A stretch of DNA of 64,000 nucleotides from Micropterix aruncella (GCA_944548615.1 OX155978.1:9631354-9695353); one strand, 5' to 3'. Counted from the first letter of the stretch, positions 11,481 through 23,155 are shown. Translations and numbers: made by a program. Notes: generated by a model from the sequence alone, not told the origin.

Positions 11481-12068
11481 ATGGGCCAACCGAGGGTGTA
11501 GAATCAGGTCATGCTTACCATATAAAAAATACATCGCTATTGGAATTAAATCAACGTGTACATGTTCAATTTTATATGATAATATTCGTGGAGTTTTCAA
11601 AATTCCTCATGGATTCCATAATTAGAACAGGACATTGATAAAAAGAGGACCAATCCTTCCATAAAAAAATATAATGCAAATCGGCTCATAAAAGGCAGAG
11701 TTATGAGTTTACAAACATTAAAAAGAATAAATAAATACAAACGAATTAATAAACTCCTCCTTTTTTTGAAGTCGGATAATAAATATAATTCGTTGAGACA
11801 TGAGACATTGAATAACGCAGACGATATGGAAATGCCAGCCAACGACAAATAATAGGCAATTAAGGTATTAGTGCTGAGATGACCGCGTTAGGATTAGTGC
11901 CAAGGGCCAACTGGAACACCCATAAACTTATCCGATGAAGTACTGGCCGGTTGAGAAGTGAGTATCTCTATAAGCAGCGGTGAATAGTTAGTTCATAGTT
12001 CATACTCCACTTTATTTCAAAAAATCTTCACAGATTGTAGAAACCTAAATACAAGACAATCAAAATTA
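11459..12068. repeat. 610 bp direct repeat, left copy
   Basis: Apparently identical to 12876-13485 over 610 bp (offset 1417). Ends are not TG...CA, and there is no primer site or coding region between the copies, so an LTR element is not supported. A recent partial tandem duplication is the simplest reading. An 83-codon minus-strand frame is present in both copies without recognisable motif. Confidence 0.9.
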
Positions 12069-12875
12069 AAATAAAAAACAGTTGGAGCAATTACAAATTA
12101 AAGAACTCACAGAAAAAATCAAAAACAAATTAAGACAGAATAAAATTCACGAGAGAAAAAAAAAGAATATGTAATATCAAAAAGTTAAATTTAAAAACCA
12201 TAAAATAAAGAAAAAGCAAAATAATAATAATTAAAAGCATGTGAAGTAATTCAAATTTAAATTTTAAAAAAAAAATACATTTTTTTACTAATTCAAGTTA
12301 AAAATAAAATATTACTTAAAAATTACAAATCACAATAATAATAATATTTAGTCCCATTCATTTTAAACAAATAAAGTTTAAAAATATATAAAATTTAGAA
12401 ACTAAATTACAAATTATAATCATTTACAAACATTCATCATTTACAAATTCAAATCAATTTATGCTGCTTGAATATCGCCCGTGGTGATACACTGAATATA
12501 CACTATTTACCAGCACAGGGCAAGGACCCTGGTGGTGTGCTGGGGAGACGCCCAGGGGAGCGAAGAGTGAGGCACCCTGGTTTCGAAAAATCTGCATGAT
12601 CAATTGTGCTCCAAGCGATTTGACTCAGAGCTCTCTGGAGCCCAAGACGGAGCAGCACACAACGAGGGTAAGTTCTTTAGCAAAGCATTTAATCAAATCA
12701 TAGAAATTGTCACTTGTTCGCCACATAAATGCATTTTGCCTATAGTTGGTACCAGCATGAGGAACATGAAGAGCAGGGTTAAATCTATTGAGTTTGGAAG
12801 GAACACGATTAATTTTATTTAGTAAGTAGCATTGTGAGTGATAAATGAAATATTAAATATTAAACAATATGTTGA
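12069..12875. other. Unique spacer between 610 bp repeats
   Basis: A- and T-rich low-complexity sequence to about 12470, then more balanced sequence with an open frame 12604-12822 lacking any known domain. It contains a GAGGGTAAGTTC donor-like motif near 12664. No gene call. Confidence 0.4.
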
Positions 12876-13485
12876 TCTATGCTGTTGATCATTGTCAATG
12901 GGCCAACCGAGGGTGTAGAATCAGGTCATGCTTACCATATAAAAAATACATCGCTATTGGAATTAAATCAACGTGTACATGTTCAATTTTATATGATAAT
13001 ATTCGTGGAGTTTTCAAAATTCCTCATGGATTCCATAATTAGAACAGGACATTGATAAAAAGAGGACCAATCCTTCCATAAAAAAATATAATGCAAATCG
13101 GCTCATAAAAGGCAGAGTTATGAGTTTACAAACATTAAAAAGAATAAATAAATACAAACGAATTAATAAACTCCTCCTTTTTTTGAAGTCGGATAATAAA
13201 TATAATTCGTTGAGACATGAGACATTGAATAACGCAGACGATATGGAAATGCCAGCCAACGACAAATAATAGGCAATTAAGGTATTAGTGCTGAGATGAC
13301 CGCGTTAGGATTAGTGCCAAGGGCCAACTGGAACACCCATAAACTTATCCGATGAAGTACTGGCCGGTTGAGAAGTGAGTATCTCTATAAGCAGCGGTGA
13401 ATAGTTAGTTCATAGTTCATACTCCACTTTATTTCAAAAAATCTTCACAGATTGTAGAAACCTAAATACAAGACAATCAAAATTA
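12876..13485. repeat. 610 bp direct repeat, right copy
   Basis: Apparently identical to 11459-12068. It joins new sequence at TTA|TACAG. Lack of visible divergence means either a recent event or an assembly-level duplication. Confidence 0.9.
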
Positions 13486-13794
13486 TACAGTACAGTACGA
13501 TCAGGGTAGGCATACGATATAGGCGAGCATAGCTGACTAGTGAAAATGCAGTATGGAAACCGGTATCCAACGTGATCATCCTGCGCGTGTGAACGGCGTG
13601 TGAGCGGGGCAGCGGCGAAAGCAAGGGTTACAAACATTTTTATACTGAGAAGGAATGAAGCGGGTGTATATAACGCTATTTCTAAGCAATTCAATACATA
13701 CAATACGAAGAAATGAACTGCACTGATAAGTGCGATAGTTTCACAGAGGTACATCTTAAATAGCGATGGAAAGTATACAATAGCATAGAGACAG

Positions 13795-14150
13795 ATTAAG
13801 CAACTTTGTATCAGACACATTGTTGACGATGAACACTGGCGAAGTGTCATTTTTCCGGATAGGGATTTTCCCGTATTTTACCCAGACGTACTTGAGCCCT
13901 TTCTCGTTCCCGAAGGTCTTGGTCTTGTTTAGCAAGGACTTGGAATCCGCGTTGAGGTGGTCGTTAACATAGATGCGACGAGCAGAGTCACGGAACCCTA
14001 TGTCGGGGGCCGCGAGGGACTTGCATAATCTCGCTGCTGCCACGAACTCCTCCTTAACATACCGGTTAGTGAAGCTCACGATTATTGATTTGTCGTTGGA
14101 GCCATATACTGGAAATCTGTGCAGGTAGTCGATTTGCGTCCTTGGAAGGC
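13795..14150 (-). pseudogene. LINE ORF1 C-terminal relic
   Basis: Minus-strand frame PRTQIDYLHRFPVYG ... IIVSFTNRYVKEEFVAAA ... RRIYVNDHLNADSKSLLNK ... LKYVWVKYGKIPIRKND. This pattern (predicted protein-protein domain followed by VNDHL and the YVWVKxGKIxxRK block) is common to ORF1/gag-like proteins of CR1/Jockey-type LINEs in insects. The open frame continues past the family domain into unrelated residues and has no recognisable N-terminus, so it is a fragment. ORF1 proteins bind element RNA as chaperones. No matching RT follows in the expected place. Confidence 0.7.
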
Positions 14151-14293
14151 TAAAATTAGGCTAAATTACACTACATTACATTTACGTCATGTTCAATTGG
14201 CGGCAAAAAACCGCTCTTGAACGTGTCAAAATATGTGTGTTAGGTAGTAAGTCTCATTACTACTTTAATCTTTACTTAATATACATATGTTAT

Positions 14294-15222
14294 AAAAAAT
14301 ATATAGTATCTAAGAATCTTTGGAACCTACTAAAAGTCCACCAGACAAGGCTTCCTACCGGCAACAATTCAAAAACAAAGGATGATGGGCAAAAATGTAT
14401 GGAACCTGGTATCAGTTCCAATAACTAACTATACATATGTTATATACCAATGGAAAGGTTTAGTTGTTTACAACAATGACCACTAGGGCGCTTGTCATGA
14501 AAAGTTGTCGGATCAGAGTAATATTGCTCAGAAATTAGATTTTCAGTATTAACCAATATTGTTTGTAGATTATTTAACATACTTTTATGCAGGTCTTTAA
14601 CTCTTCGAGTAGCGGCATAATTTCATGGAAGACTGCGGCAATTTATTTAAATTTCTTGCAATATCGCCGCGCTCGACAAATAGTGTTATAACTATGGAAC
14701 TACTATAGCAATCATAAAAGAAATAACTGTGCAATGATCGCATTAAAATTTCAAATTTAGAATATTGAAATTTCATGTTGTAAAACAATTAAATAATTAT
14801 GAATAAATATGAGAAATTCGAAAAATTTAAAAAGTCATATTGCTCTGAAATCAGTCATATTACTCTGATTTTCAGTTTTAAATAATTTTTGGTAGATTAT
14901 TTAACATACTTATTATATAGTTCTTTTATGCACGTGTACCTATACACTTGTGCTCAAGCATAGAGCACCTAACTCACTTATATACTCGTGTATCTTTTCC
15001 TCCTGTGATGAGTGATTTAAGTCGAGTTGTGCCCTTTTTGTGATTTTTATATACAAATAATCAGAAAAAAAATATGTTTTTATGGTCTAACTCATGTTTT
15101 TGTATCTGCTATAGTTTAGGAGATAATAATAAATATGTACGTTACATATTTTATCAAGAATTTAACTATTAGACTGATAAAAAAATATATAGTGTAAGAA
15201 ACTTTGGAACCTACTAAAAGTT
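14294..15222. repeat. Short dispersed repeats, MITE-like relic
   Basis: About 44 bp around CTTTGGAACCTACTAAAAGT is repeated at 14294-14337 and 15179-15222. Between them, 14640-14815 resembles the interior of the piggyBac-type MITEs at 39301 and 62382 (AATGATCGCATT.AAATTT.AAATTT, AATAATTATGAATAAATAT) but lacks clear TTAA ends. TTAACATACTT also recurs near 14574 and 14900. No gene. Confidence 0.5.
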
Positions 15223-16655
15223 ATTTGTCGTAAAATCTTATTACAAAACAAATTAAGGGCTTATTAAATAAAATAGTTAATAATTCTAATGGCTACCTTT
15301 TAAAAGCCACTCAAAGTAATAATTAAAATAGTCAGTTAAGAAGTTGAATAATCAAAGCAAAAGCCTAACAATTCAAATAGTCAATAATTCGAATATATAC
15401 GTACGGAAAACTGTACATAGTCTAATCCAAAGTAGTAAGTAAAGTGTTAAAAAGTCAAACTAAAGCTAACCATTAAAATACTAAAAGTACAAATATAATT
15501 ACCATTTAAATTGGTACAATATTTGCAAAGTCATGGCCCTTGCATTCGATCAGATTATAGAAAGGTGGCCTATCAGCATCTCCTTAAAAGTTTTTTTTTA
15601 ATTGTATATTTTTCAGCTATTTGATAGTGGTAGGGAGTAATTAATGCTAAGGTATAAGTAACTCTTCGGTACTTTTGCCAGTCTTGTTCGGGGCACGCAT
15701 AAAAGAAAGTTACTGCATCTATGGTGAGAGTAAATGTCCGTTCTAGTTGCTGAGAGTAAATGTCCACTGCAGTACATTAAGAGCCGTATTACAAAATAGC
15801 GTAGGTATTCTTTTAAAATGAGTTGAAAAAATGAACGCATTTTTTTTTGGATGTAACTATAAAAGATAGGATAAATAAATAAATAAATAAATAAATAACT
15901 ATTCAACCCTGGGAGAAAAACCGCGGCACTGAGCGCTCTTCTCTTGCGCAAGCAAATATATACACAATTTCTAATTGTTTTTTGCAGTGTTTTCTCCTTT
16001 CTAATGACAATAATTTATATTATGTCGTATTGCTAAAAGAGTGAAATTTAATATAGTATAAGTATTATATAAGAATCTTATTTTATTTCTGAGAAAATTA
16101 GAATGATACAGGAAGATTTTTTTTTAATTTTGTGTAATTGTAAGTAATGTATACCTTGGATATGTGGTCAAAAAACGAAAAAATAAAGCCGTAGTGTACA
16201 TCAAGAATACATGACGGACATAAAAAAAAATAGTATACGGTTTTCGTTGTAGTGATATTACTGTATTAAGGAGCTCAAAGTTTGCCTTCCGAGCGTTTTA
16301 CGAATAACGACTTTCGGAAAATGGGCTGAATAAATAAATAATATTCGTTACATCTAAAATTAAAGGCCGCTATGGTCAACATCAAGAAATGCTCCAGGTA
16401 ATTCAGTAATTAAAGTTTGTAGAAATCTCTTTATTTCTTGGAATTAGAACGCCAAAAATCCACTTTTCTTGCCTTTCTGGAAAAAATATGTGAACGGGCT
16501 CTTAACAGTTAAAGTTTTTGTCCATGTGATTCAGCTTCGCGAGCCTCAAGATTTCACTCGGCGGGTCGCGGGTTGGCCACCGGTGATCCTAAACAAAATG
16601 TACATAATTAAAAATCAAGTTATTTTAATAACTCAGGCTACGCAATAGAACAAGG
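15223..16655. other. Noncoding, AT-rich
   Basis: A (TAAA)n microsatellite lies at about 15872-15898. Minus-strand open frames at 15573-15951 have no recognised domain; one contains a PEQDWQKYRRV string that I could not place. Nothing else supported. Confidence 0.5.
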
Positions 16656-16659
16656 GATA

Positions 16660-16920
16660 ACGTATGTTATTGTCATGGCATTAAGAATGGGCACGACATG
16701 GGTAATGCGTGGTATCCACCCCCATAATCATATATTTCATATCACTCGATATTTTCTTAAATACGCAATCGTAATTAATTTTTTATTATAGGTTTCATTC
16801 GATATTAACTTAAGTATGCAATTGTAATTATAAGTCAATTAATACTGTCACCATAATTATGTGTTTCATATCAATCAATATATACTCAAATATGCAATCG
16901 TAATTACATGTTAAAATAAA
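16660..16920 (+). repeat. Dispersed repeat with internal ~90 bp units
   Basis: Three diverged units of a CATAATTATATGTTTCATATC...AATATGCAATCGTAATTA type occur in a row. Related sequence is found at 41805-41890 (plus) and 36020-36060 (minus), so this is a dispersed family. Function unknown. Confidence 0.55.
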
Positions 16921-16939
16921 AGAGTATCTGGGGGGCGCC

Positions 16940-17053
16940 AGTTTTGCATGCGGCAATTTTGCACAAATGTCACTTTTGACAGATCCAAATTTGTTGAGGG
17001 CAGATTTGCAGGAGGCAACCTTGCAGGAAGCAACCTTGCAGGCGGCAACCTTC
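16940..17053. repeat. 15 bp minisatellite, left arm
   Basis: Units of the form GGCAACCTTGCAGGA. The right arm at 17226-17335 is made of reverse-complement units, so the two arms face each other. Confidence 0.85.
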
Positions 17054-17075
17054 AGTACAGTTTTTAAGTTTTTCT

Positions 17076-17219
17076 GTTAGGTTAGGTTAGGTTAGGTTTT
17101 TCTTTCCCTAAAATCGAAGTGACATTAATTACCGGCATCCTTGTAGTGGATGACTTTTATACATCAAACTAAACATTAAAAAAAATGTTTTAAGTTTTTC
17201 TGTTAGGTTAGGTTAGGTC
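17076..17219. repeat. Two short GGTTA (telomere-type) runs
   Basis: Four GGTTA units at 17077-17097 and three at 17205-17218, each preceded by AAGTTTTTCTG, form a small direct duplication between the minisatellite arms. TTAGG is the usual insect telomere unit, but runs this short are common interstitially and do not imply a chromosome end. The motif also appears near 63055. Confidence 0.85.
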
Positions 17220-17225
17220 ATTTTG

Positions 17226-17335
17226 ACATTTGCAAAACTGCCTTCTGCAAGATTGCCTTCTGCAAAACTGCCGCCTGCAAGAATGCCGTCTGCAAGATTG
17301 CCGTCTGCAAATTTGCCTTCTGCAAGTTTGATGGG
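17226..17335. repeat. 15 bp minisatellite, right arm
   Basis: Units TGCAAGATTGCCTTC and variants, seven in a row. In one frame this reads as five-residue repeats (ARLPS, AKLPS), an effect of the 15 bp period. The array ends 139 bp before the zinc-finger start codon, within its probable 5' region. Confidence 0.85.
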
Positions 17336-17473
17336 ACCCGAGTATCTACCTAACTTGTTTCCATCGAGGAGGAAGCAAATATTTTGTAACTGGCAACAAC
17401 ATAGATGTCAAAATCGTGTGTCGTCGATAGTAAGTGGAACGTGTTTTGATCGTATTAAATTGAAAATATAACC

Positions 17474-18511
17474 ATGAATCAAAATATTGTCGTCAATTCT
17501 ATCAGCGCCAAGGTAAAAATAGAAGAAAATGTCTCAATAAAAACGGAGGAAATGGATTACGATATCTCAGATGCAAATATTTCGCTGGCAGATTTCAATG
17601 CAGATTCTGGTGAGAAAAGAAATAGTGTTAAATTATTAAAGGAAGAGATGAGCTCCATTAAACCAGGGTCAAATAGCAGCCCAAGTGGTAGCGATGAGCT
17701 GTTTTTACCCAAAGAAAGTGAAAATGTCACGATCGAAACGGTGGCAATCGATTTCGACATAGTAGATTTTCCTGCAGATGCCAGAGGGAATATAGTACCA
17801 TTTCAAGAAGAAAATACTTGCGTCGGTAATCCAGAAACAAATAGTGGTCGAAGTGGCTACAGGGAGAGGAATTTACCGCGCAAACGGCCTGAGAATAGAA
17901 AATGTTTTTCGTGTCCGGAATGTGAGAAAGCGTTTTCTTACAAACATCATTTAAACAGACATATCAGTAGTGTGCACATGAACTTGAAGGAGTATATTTG
18001 TCAGCAATGTGGTAATGCCTTTTCTCGACAATTAGATCTGAAGAAGCATGTCGACACCGTGCATCTAAAATTGAAGGAATATATTTGTGAAGAATGTAGT
18101 CACGCTTTTTCGAGACAAGCACATTTAAAAAAGCACGTAGACGCCGTACATCTAAAATTAAAGAAATACGTATGTCAGGAATGCAATCAGGCCTTTTCGC
18201 AACAGCCAGATGTGAAGAAGCACGTAGATGCAGTACATCTAAAATTGAAGAGATGTGTCTGTCAGGAATGTGGTCGCGCCTTTGCACAACAAGCACATCT
18301 AAAGGAACATGTAGACGCCGTACATCTAAAATTGAGAAAATATGTTTGTCAGAAGTGTAGTAATGCCTTTTCAAGTCAATCTGTTCTGAAGAAGCATGTA
18401 GACGCCGTACATCTACAACTGAAGAAATTTTCTTGTGCAGAATGCGGTCGCTCATTTACGCGTAAAGGAAATATCAAGAGACATATTGAAACAGTTCATA
18501 TTAACTTTTAG
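17474..18511 (+). CDS. C2H2 zinc-finger protein, seven fingers
   Basis: An intact 345-residue frame from ATG (context ACCATGA) to TAG. Residues 1 to about 140 are acidic and serine-rich, with VKIEEN and IKTEEM motifs resembling SUMO-site-like sequences. Residues about 146-343 hold seven C2H2 fingers of form C-x2-C-x12-H-x4-H: CPEC..., CQQC..., CEEC..., CQEC..., CQEC..., CQKC..., CAEC.... Finger spacing is 29 residues (87 bp), with LKLK-type linkers in place of TGEKP. The family usually binds DNA in the nucleus as transcription factors; the target here is unknown. The fingers are very alike, pointing to internal duplication. There is no BTB, ZAD or transposase domain. It is a single exon, so it could be a retrocopy or a last exon. 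Confidence 0.85.
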   Translation: MNQNIVVNSISAKVKIEENVSIKTEEMDYDISDANISLADFNADSGEKRNSVKLLKEEMSSIKPGSNSSPSGSDELFLPKESENVTIETVAIDFDIVDFPADARGNIVPFQEENTCVGNPETNSGRSGYRERNLPRKRPENRKCFSCPECEKAFSYKHHLNRHISSVHMNLKEYICQQCGNAFSRQLDLKKHVDTVHLKLKEYICEECSHAFSRQAHLKKHVDAVHLKLKKYVCQECNQAFSQQPDVKKHVDAVHLKLKRCVCQECGRAFAQQAHLKEHVDAVHLKLRKYVCQKCSNAFSSQSVLKKHVDAVHLQLKKFSCAECGRSFTRKGNIKRHIETVHINF

Positions 18512-19834
18512 AATTCAATTTGTGCTGTGTAATCCTGCTAATAAGCAAAAGAGAGATCTAAAGAAGCATTTAACAATTCCAAATGTAAAAAGCACTTTTT
18601 CCCAATGTTTTTTTTATCGCCCCGAAAGTTTACAACTCAATATGTGAAACCACGAAAACGTGAAAAATAATGTAACTTTCAAGGGTAAAGTAAAAAACTG
18701 ACTCCTAGATATTGGGCGTTCAAAAACTAAAGATCTTATAACTACTGTAGAGTGAATATTAAAAAATTGGTATTTGACAAATTTTGCACTATTACATATT
18801 ATTTTCCTATGTCCCCATTTCCCATTTTTCTACAATGTAGTGTCAATATCCATATAATTGTAATTACCATATGATATCCATATAATTACCTATTTTTCCA
18901 CCTTAATTTATTGAATATAATGTAAAGTCTTTTTTTTCTAATTGCATACATATTTATTACTACTTTTAATTTGTGTAAAAAACGCATTTTTAGATTTAAA
19001 AATCTTTGAAAATTTAAATCAAATGCGTCAGTTCGTGAGTCAACAGACATACAGTTGGTATAACACAGCACAGCCAGAGACAGACCTTTTAGATCTAGTT
19101 GGTTGTGCGATTTCGCCTCATTTCGCATATGCTATCATGTTTATATGCATAGAGCTAGGTTTTTCGCTATATTAATATTTGTTTTAATGATTCCTTATGT
19201 ATGCATGCATGTCCTTTTATTTTTTTGTACGTTATAAATAAATATTCAATTCAGGGAAAGTCTGTATGTGTAGAATTTATTACACGGAGGAAATGTCTGA
19301 AGATGCATAAAATATAAATGACATTAAATGGAAAATATAAATTTTAACAAAAATCATTGCGAACACCTGCTGAACGTTAACAGAAAATATTATTATATTA
19401 TTATTTCTACGGATGCTGTGAGTTTCTCTCCTGAAAAGAACCGCCAATTAAAAGGAGAACCCAATTTTTTGGTACTATTAATGTCATACAGATATTATTC
19501 ATAAGTTCTTTGAATCGCCGAATTTTAATAAATATAATAGAAATAAAAACAAACCTGTATTATTATTATTTTTTATTGAATAACTATTACTTAAAAAAAA
19601 TATATATTTTTCATAGGTCCTACAAGTGATCTGCAATAAAAAGTACAATGCATATTTTGAAGAAGTTACATATAATTGTTTTTAATTTTTCTGATGTCTT
19701 TTATGTAAGTTGTAGCAGAGGCAATTTGATCTCAATTATCTGTATAGAAAAGTTCTTAGTTTCGAAGAAAATAAAGAAAAACTGAAACATGTCTTTGGTT
19801 ACCTGTAAGGGCCTAGGCAAACCAACTTATCTTC
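18512..19834. other. Downstream region, no gene
   Basis: Just after the zinc-finger stop, a shifted frame has CNPANKQKRDLKKH, possibly a decayed eighth finger. An AATAAATATTC near 19236 could serve as a polyadenylation signal. Open frames at 18886-19175 have no known motif. The rest is AT-rich and featureless. Confidence 0.45.
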
Positions 19835-19950
19835 TTTTTCTCAAAGTGCCATCTCCTATCGGAGGTTGGCGGTCATTATGGCCACTTGGGCCCGTGATGT
19901 GGCGGCGCGGAACAGCTCGGTGGTGCTTGAGTTGAACCATTCAGCGACTT
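19835..19950 (-). pseudogene. RTE-like LINE C-terminal relic
   Basis: The minus strand reads approximately AEWFNSSTTELFRAATSRAQ, then VAIMTANLR and a run of acidic/lysine codons. It is the same family end as 6841-7075. Very short fragment. Confidence 0.65.
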
Positions 19951-20420
19951 ATATTGCGAACGCCAAAACAAGCAATGCCAGCTAGTCAACTGGAAAATTA
20001 CTTTTACCGTTTAATATGGCTAACCGATTTCACCTTTGGCTTCTTTACCTTTTTTTGCTAGCGTTGAGTTCGAGAAACCGCACAATGCAAACATCGGTAA
20101 ATCTACAATTTGTTGTTGACACTGATAGTGGAGTGTTGTCAACTACCAGAGTCAGATTTAGAGGTCTGGAGGCCTCCAGGCAACAAAGGAGTGGAGGCCC
20201 CTTGTTGAGGAAGAAAGTTAACGGTTGAAACAAATTTTAACATTCCATTGTTTCTGATTGGAGTGAACCAATATAGATTAATCGTTTTTTTTATATTTAA
20301 GAACAATGTTTGCACAAAGTTCTGTAGGTAAAGGTAAAACAGTAAAAAAATATCAAAGGAAAAGTTGTTTACTAGTGTTTATTAGTTTACTCGTCGGAAT
20401 TTGAAAAAAACTTTATCCGA
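19951..20420. other. No confident feature
   Basis: A 70-codon plus-strand frame (20016-20228) starts with a hydrophobic, signal-peptide-like segment, then reads RFRGLEASRQQRSGGPLL over a GGAGGCCTCC palindrome. I do not recognise it and treat it as repeat-derived. Confidence 0.35.
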
Positions 20421-20424
20421 AGTC

Positions 20425-20487
20425 TATTGTGGGGGAAGGTTCCGTCACCCCAGGAAGGTATAACGATATATAACCATTCTTTCAACC
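20425..20487 (+). repeat. Fragment of the GGTATAACGATAT dispersed family
   Basis: GTCACCCCAGGAAGGTATAACGATATA matches the start of the repeat at 61920 and, in reverse, 23290-23330. It sits directly at the 5' end of the LINE relic. Confidence 0.65.
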
Positions 20488-21476
20488 TCGAGAAGCGGAA
20501 ATATTACAGCAAAATATAGATGCACTTTCAAGATGGGGCTATGTCAATGACATGGAATTCAACACTAACAAGTGCTCTGTTTTAACCATCACTAAGAAGA
20601 AAACACCTTGCTTTTTCCCATACACAATAAACGGGTCAATTTTAAAAAGGTCAACCGAGGTGAGGGACCTGGGAATTAAATTTGATACGCAGTTGAACTT
20701 CCGTGCACACATTACAAATATTTGCAATCGTGCTAGCAAAATGGTCGGTTTTGTTATTCGCATATGCAAATAGTTTAATAATATTCATGTAATGTTTCTA
20801 CTATATAATTGTTTATAAGCATACTTGAATATAACTCGGTCATCTGGTGTACAAGTGAAAACAAATACATTCAGATGGTAGAGCGTATTCAAAGAAAATT
20901 TTTAAGACATATTTATTACAGAAAATACAATATTTATCCATACTTATTTCCGTCAGATTTTGTGCTAGGAATGGTAGGATACAACAGTCTTGAAAGTCGT
21001 CGATATATTTCACTAATTATATTTGCATATAAACTTATTCAAGGAACGATTTATTTGCCAGAGATACTATGTAAGTTTGAATTGTACGTACCGGTAAATT
21101 ACACAGCGAGGAGATCGCATCTATTGTTTAATGTGCCGTACCACCGTACAAATATTTTTTCAGACAGGCCAGTGGGAAGGGTTATAGCTCTTCTTAATTC
21201 CTTACCCACTGAAATAGATATCTTTTGTACATCCCTTTGGCAGCTAAAAAGGCATCTCCCTGCTATCTCATTTTTATCATAATCTGTCTTTTATTTAGTT
21301 TTATATTTTTATGTTTTTTTTTCTTGATCAATGTTAGCATTAATTTAGTTATGTAGTCATTTATTTTTAGACTTACGCTCCAGCTTTAATATTCAAGGGC
21401 GAATTGGATTCATCTGTAATGCCTTTGAATACTATTTAAAACTAATAAATAATAATAAATAAATAAATAAATAAAT
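20488..21476 (+). pseudogene. LINE relic 1 (CR1/Jockey-like RT end)
   Basis: Reading frames give EAEILQQNIDALSRWGYVND, then MEFNTNKCSVLTITKKK, RDLGIKFDTQLNF, then, after a stop and frameshift near 20770-20810, SILEYNSVIWC, VERIQRKFLRHI and a C-terminal block to about 21280. These are the thumb and C-terminal parts of a LINE reverse transcriptase. The catalytic FADD box is missing (5' truncation). The fragment ends in an A-rich AATAAATAAATAAATAAA tail (21444-21476), typical of a LINE insertion. Not functional. Confidence 0.83.
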
Positions 21477-21561
21477 CTGGGATGAGCGTGGAGACTTGAA
21501 GACGGAGACTACGATCATCCCACGGCTGAAGGAATGATCCATATCGTTATACCGTTGGGAT
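21477..21561. repeat. Folded fragment of the dispersed family
   Basis: TGGGATGAGCGTGGAGACTTG (sense) is followed within about 25 bp by CCCACGGCTGAAGGAATGATC and ATATCGTTATACC (antisense) of the same family seen at 61950-62010. The two orientations meet here, forming a small foldback junction. Confidence 0.6.
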
Positions 21562-23155
21562 GTGATTAAGTCAGAGACCTCGCAACAGATGTCGGTGGCC
21601 TCCAGCGTCTCTTTGAATGTAAATAATTACCATTACGACAATAGAGTTGCTGAATTGTTTAACAATTATTTTGAGGCTATCGGCGGTAGCACATCGTCTA
21701 ATCAATCAACGGGTCCGACTTCAGCCATTAAAATTTTGGAAAAATTCCGACCCAGAACCGCCGAGTGTTGTCTCTTGACTTCGGTGACTAGGGAGGAGAT
21801 TATAAAAGTAGCCCAATCACTTAAGCCCAAGTCGTCAACTGACATGTTGTATGTGTCCAGCCGGTTACTAAAGTCATCAATGCCTGCACTTGCAGATTAT
21901 CGTTGCGCTCTCTTCAATTCATGTATAGCAGAAGGCTCCTTTCCAGATAAATTAAAAATGGCTAAAATAATACCTGTGTTCAAAAAAGGTTGTAGTGAAA
22001 ACATAGATAACTATAGACCGATATCCATATTACCGGCTTTCAGCAAATTTTTTGAAAAAATCATATTAAACCGCCTCACAAAATTTTTCGACACTCATGA
22101 TGTTATTAACAGTAAACAGTTTGGTTTTCGGGCAGGACTATCGACTGTTAATGCTGCATCGAAACTACTCCATAAGTTATTAAATGGGTTGGATGATTCA
22201 AAAATAGTAATTGGTCTATTTTGTGACTTATCAAAAGCATTTGATTGCGTTAATCACAATATTCTCCTGAATAAATTAGAACACTATGGAATTAGAGGCA
22301 AAGGGGTAAATTTAATTCAATAATACCTACAAAATAGGTATCAAACGACAGAGGTAAATGGAACAAGAAGCAAACCGATCCTTGTATCAAAGGGTGTACC
22401 TCAAGGCTCCATATTAGGTCCGATTTTATTTTTAGTGTACACCAATGACTTGCCGGGATGTGTGTCATTCGAGAATGATGACATTACACTGTTTGCAGAT
22501 AACACATCGCTTATCTTCTGTGACAAGAATAAGAAATCATTAGTAAGTAGAATTAGATATACCTACTATTGAACAACTCTTAATTTGGTTTAATGCTAAT
22601 GGATTACGTCTAAATATTACAAAATCAAAAATAATTCTCTTTCGCTTAAGAACGACCAATTTCGACTATTTAAATGAATTATATGACTATTTCGAAATTG
22701 ACATCACAGAAGATATAATTTTTTTAGGTTTAAGAATTGGCAGCAAATTAAAATGGAATACCCATATCGATGAATTAGCTAGTAAGTTATGTAGTTCTAT
22801 ACACTCAATTTTTACTCTGATTATTATTTGATGCTTTCCAAATTGAACTCCTTGATTATTATTATTATTATTGATTTTTTTTATTGCAGATTTATACTTT
22901 TTTTATTTTATTTTTGGATTTGGTATTTCTATTTTTGATATTTCTAAATGATCTTTTTAATATTTAGACAATGTAATGGTTGATTTTGTATAGTTTATTG
23001 ACTTTCAGATTTCTAACGTGATTTAATTTTATTTTTGCCAGATATATGATATGTTTAAAATATGAATATTATAAAAAATGTATTTATTAATTGTAAGTTC
23101 TATACCCTTACCGGGTTTTTTGGAATAAATAAACTTTGAACTTTGAACTTTGAAA
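21562..23155 (+). pseudogene. LINE relic 2 (CR1/Jockey-like reverse transcriptase)
   Basis: The frame to 22323 has the finger/palm start of a LINE RT: KMAKIIPVFKKG, NYRPISILPAFSKFFEKII, QFGFRAGLSTVNA, and LFCDLSKAFDCVNHNIL (motif A). After TAA at 22321 the same frame continues with GVPQGSILGPILFLVYTNDL (motif B), then LFADNTSL where the catalytic FADD box would be, with N in place of the second D. A frameshift near 22550 follows, then LIWFNANGLRLNITKSK and FLGLRIGSKLKWNTHIDEL to about 22813. Noncoding AT-rich sequence runs to AATAAACTTTGAACTTTGAACTTTGAA (23125-23155), a repeated 3' tail. The stop, the frameshift and the FADN change make it inactive. Confidence 0.85.

Noticed and set aside
11459..13485. 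An LTR retrotransposon with 610 bp LTRs
   Set aside because: No TG/CA ends, no coding interior, no target duplication.
13434..13850. A 138-codon minus-strand frame
   Set aside because: No recognised motif; partly repeat sequence and partly beyond the LINE ORF1 domain.
17077..17219. A telomere
   Set aside because: Only three or four GGTTA units in each run, interstitial, surrounded by unique and repeat DNA.
20016..20228. A small secreted protein
   Set aside because: A hydrophobic start, but the rest covers a palindrome and resembles repeat sequence; no supporting evidence.
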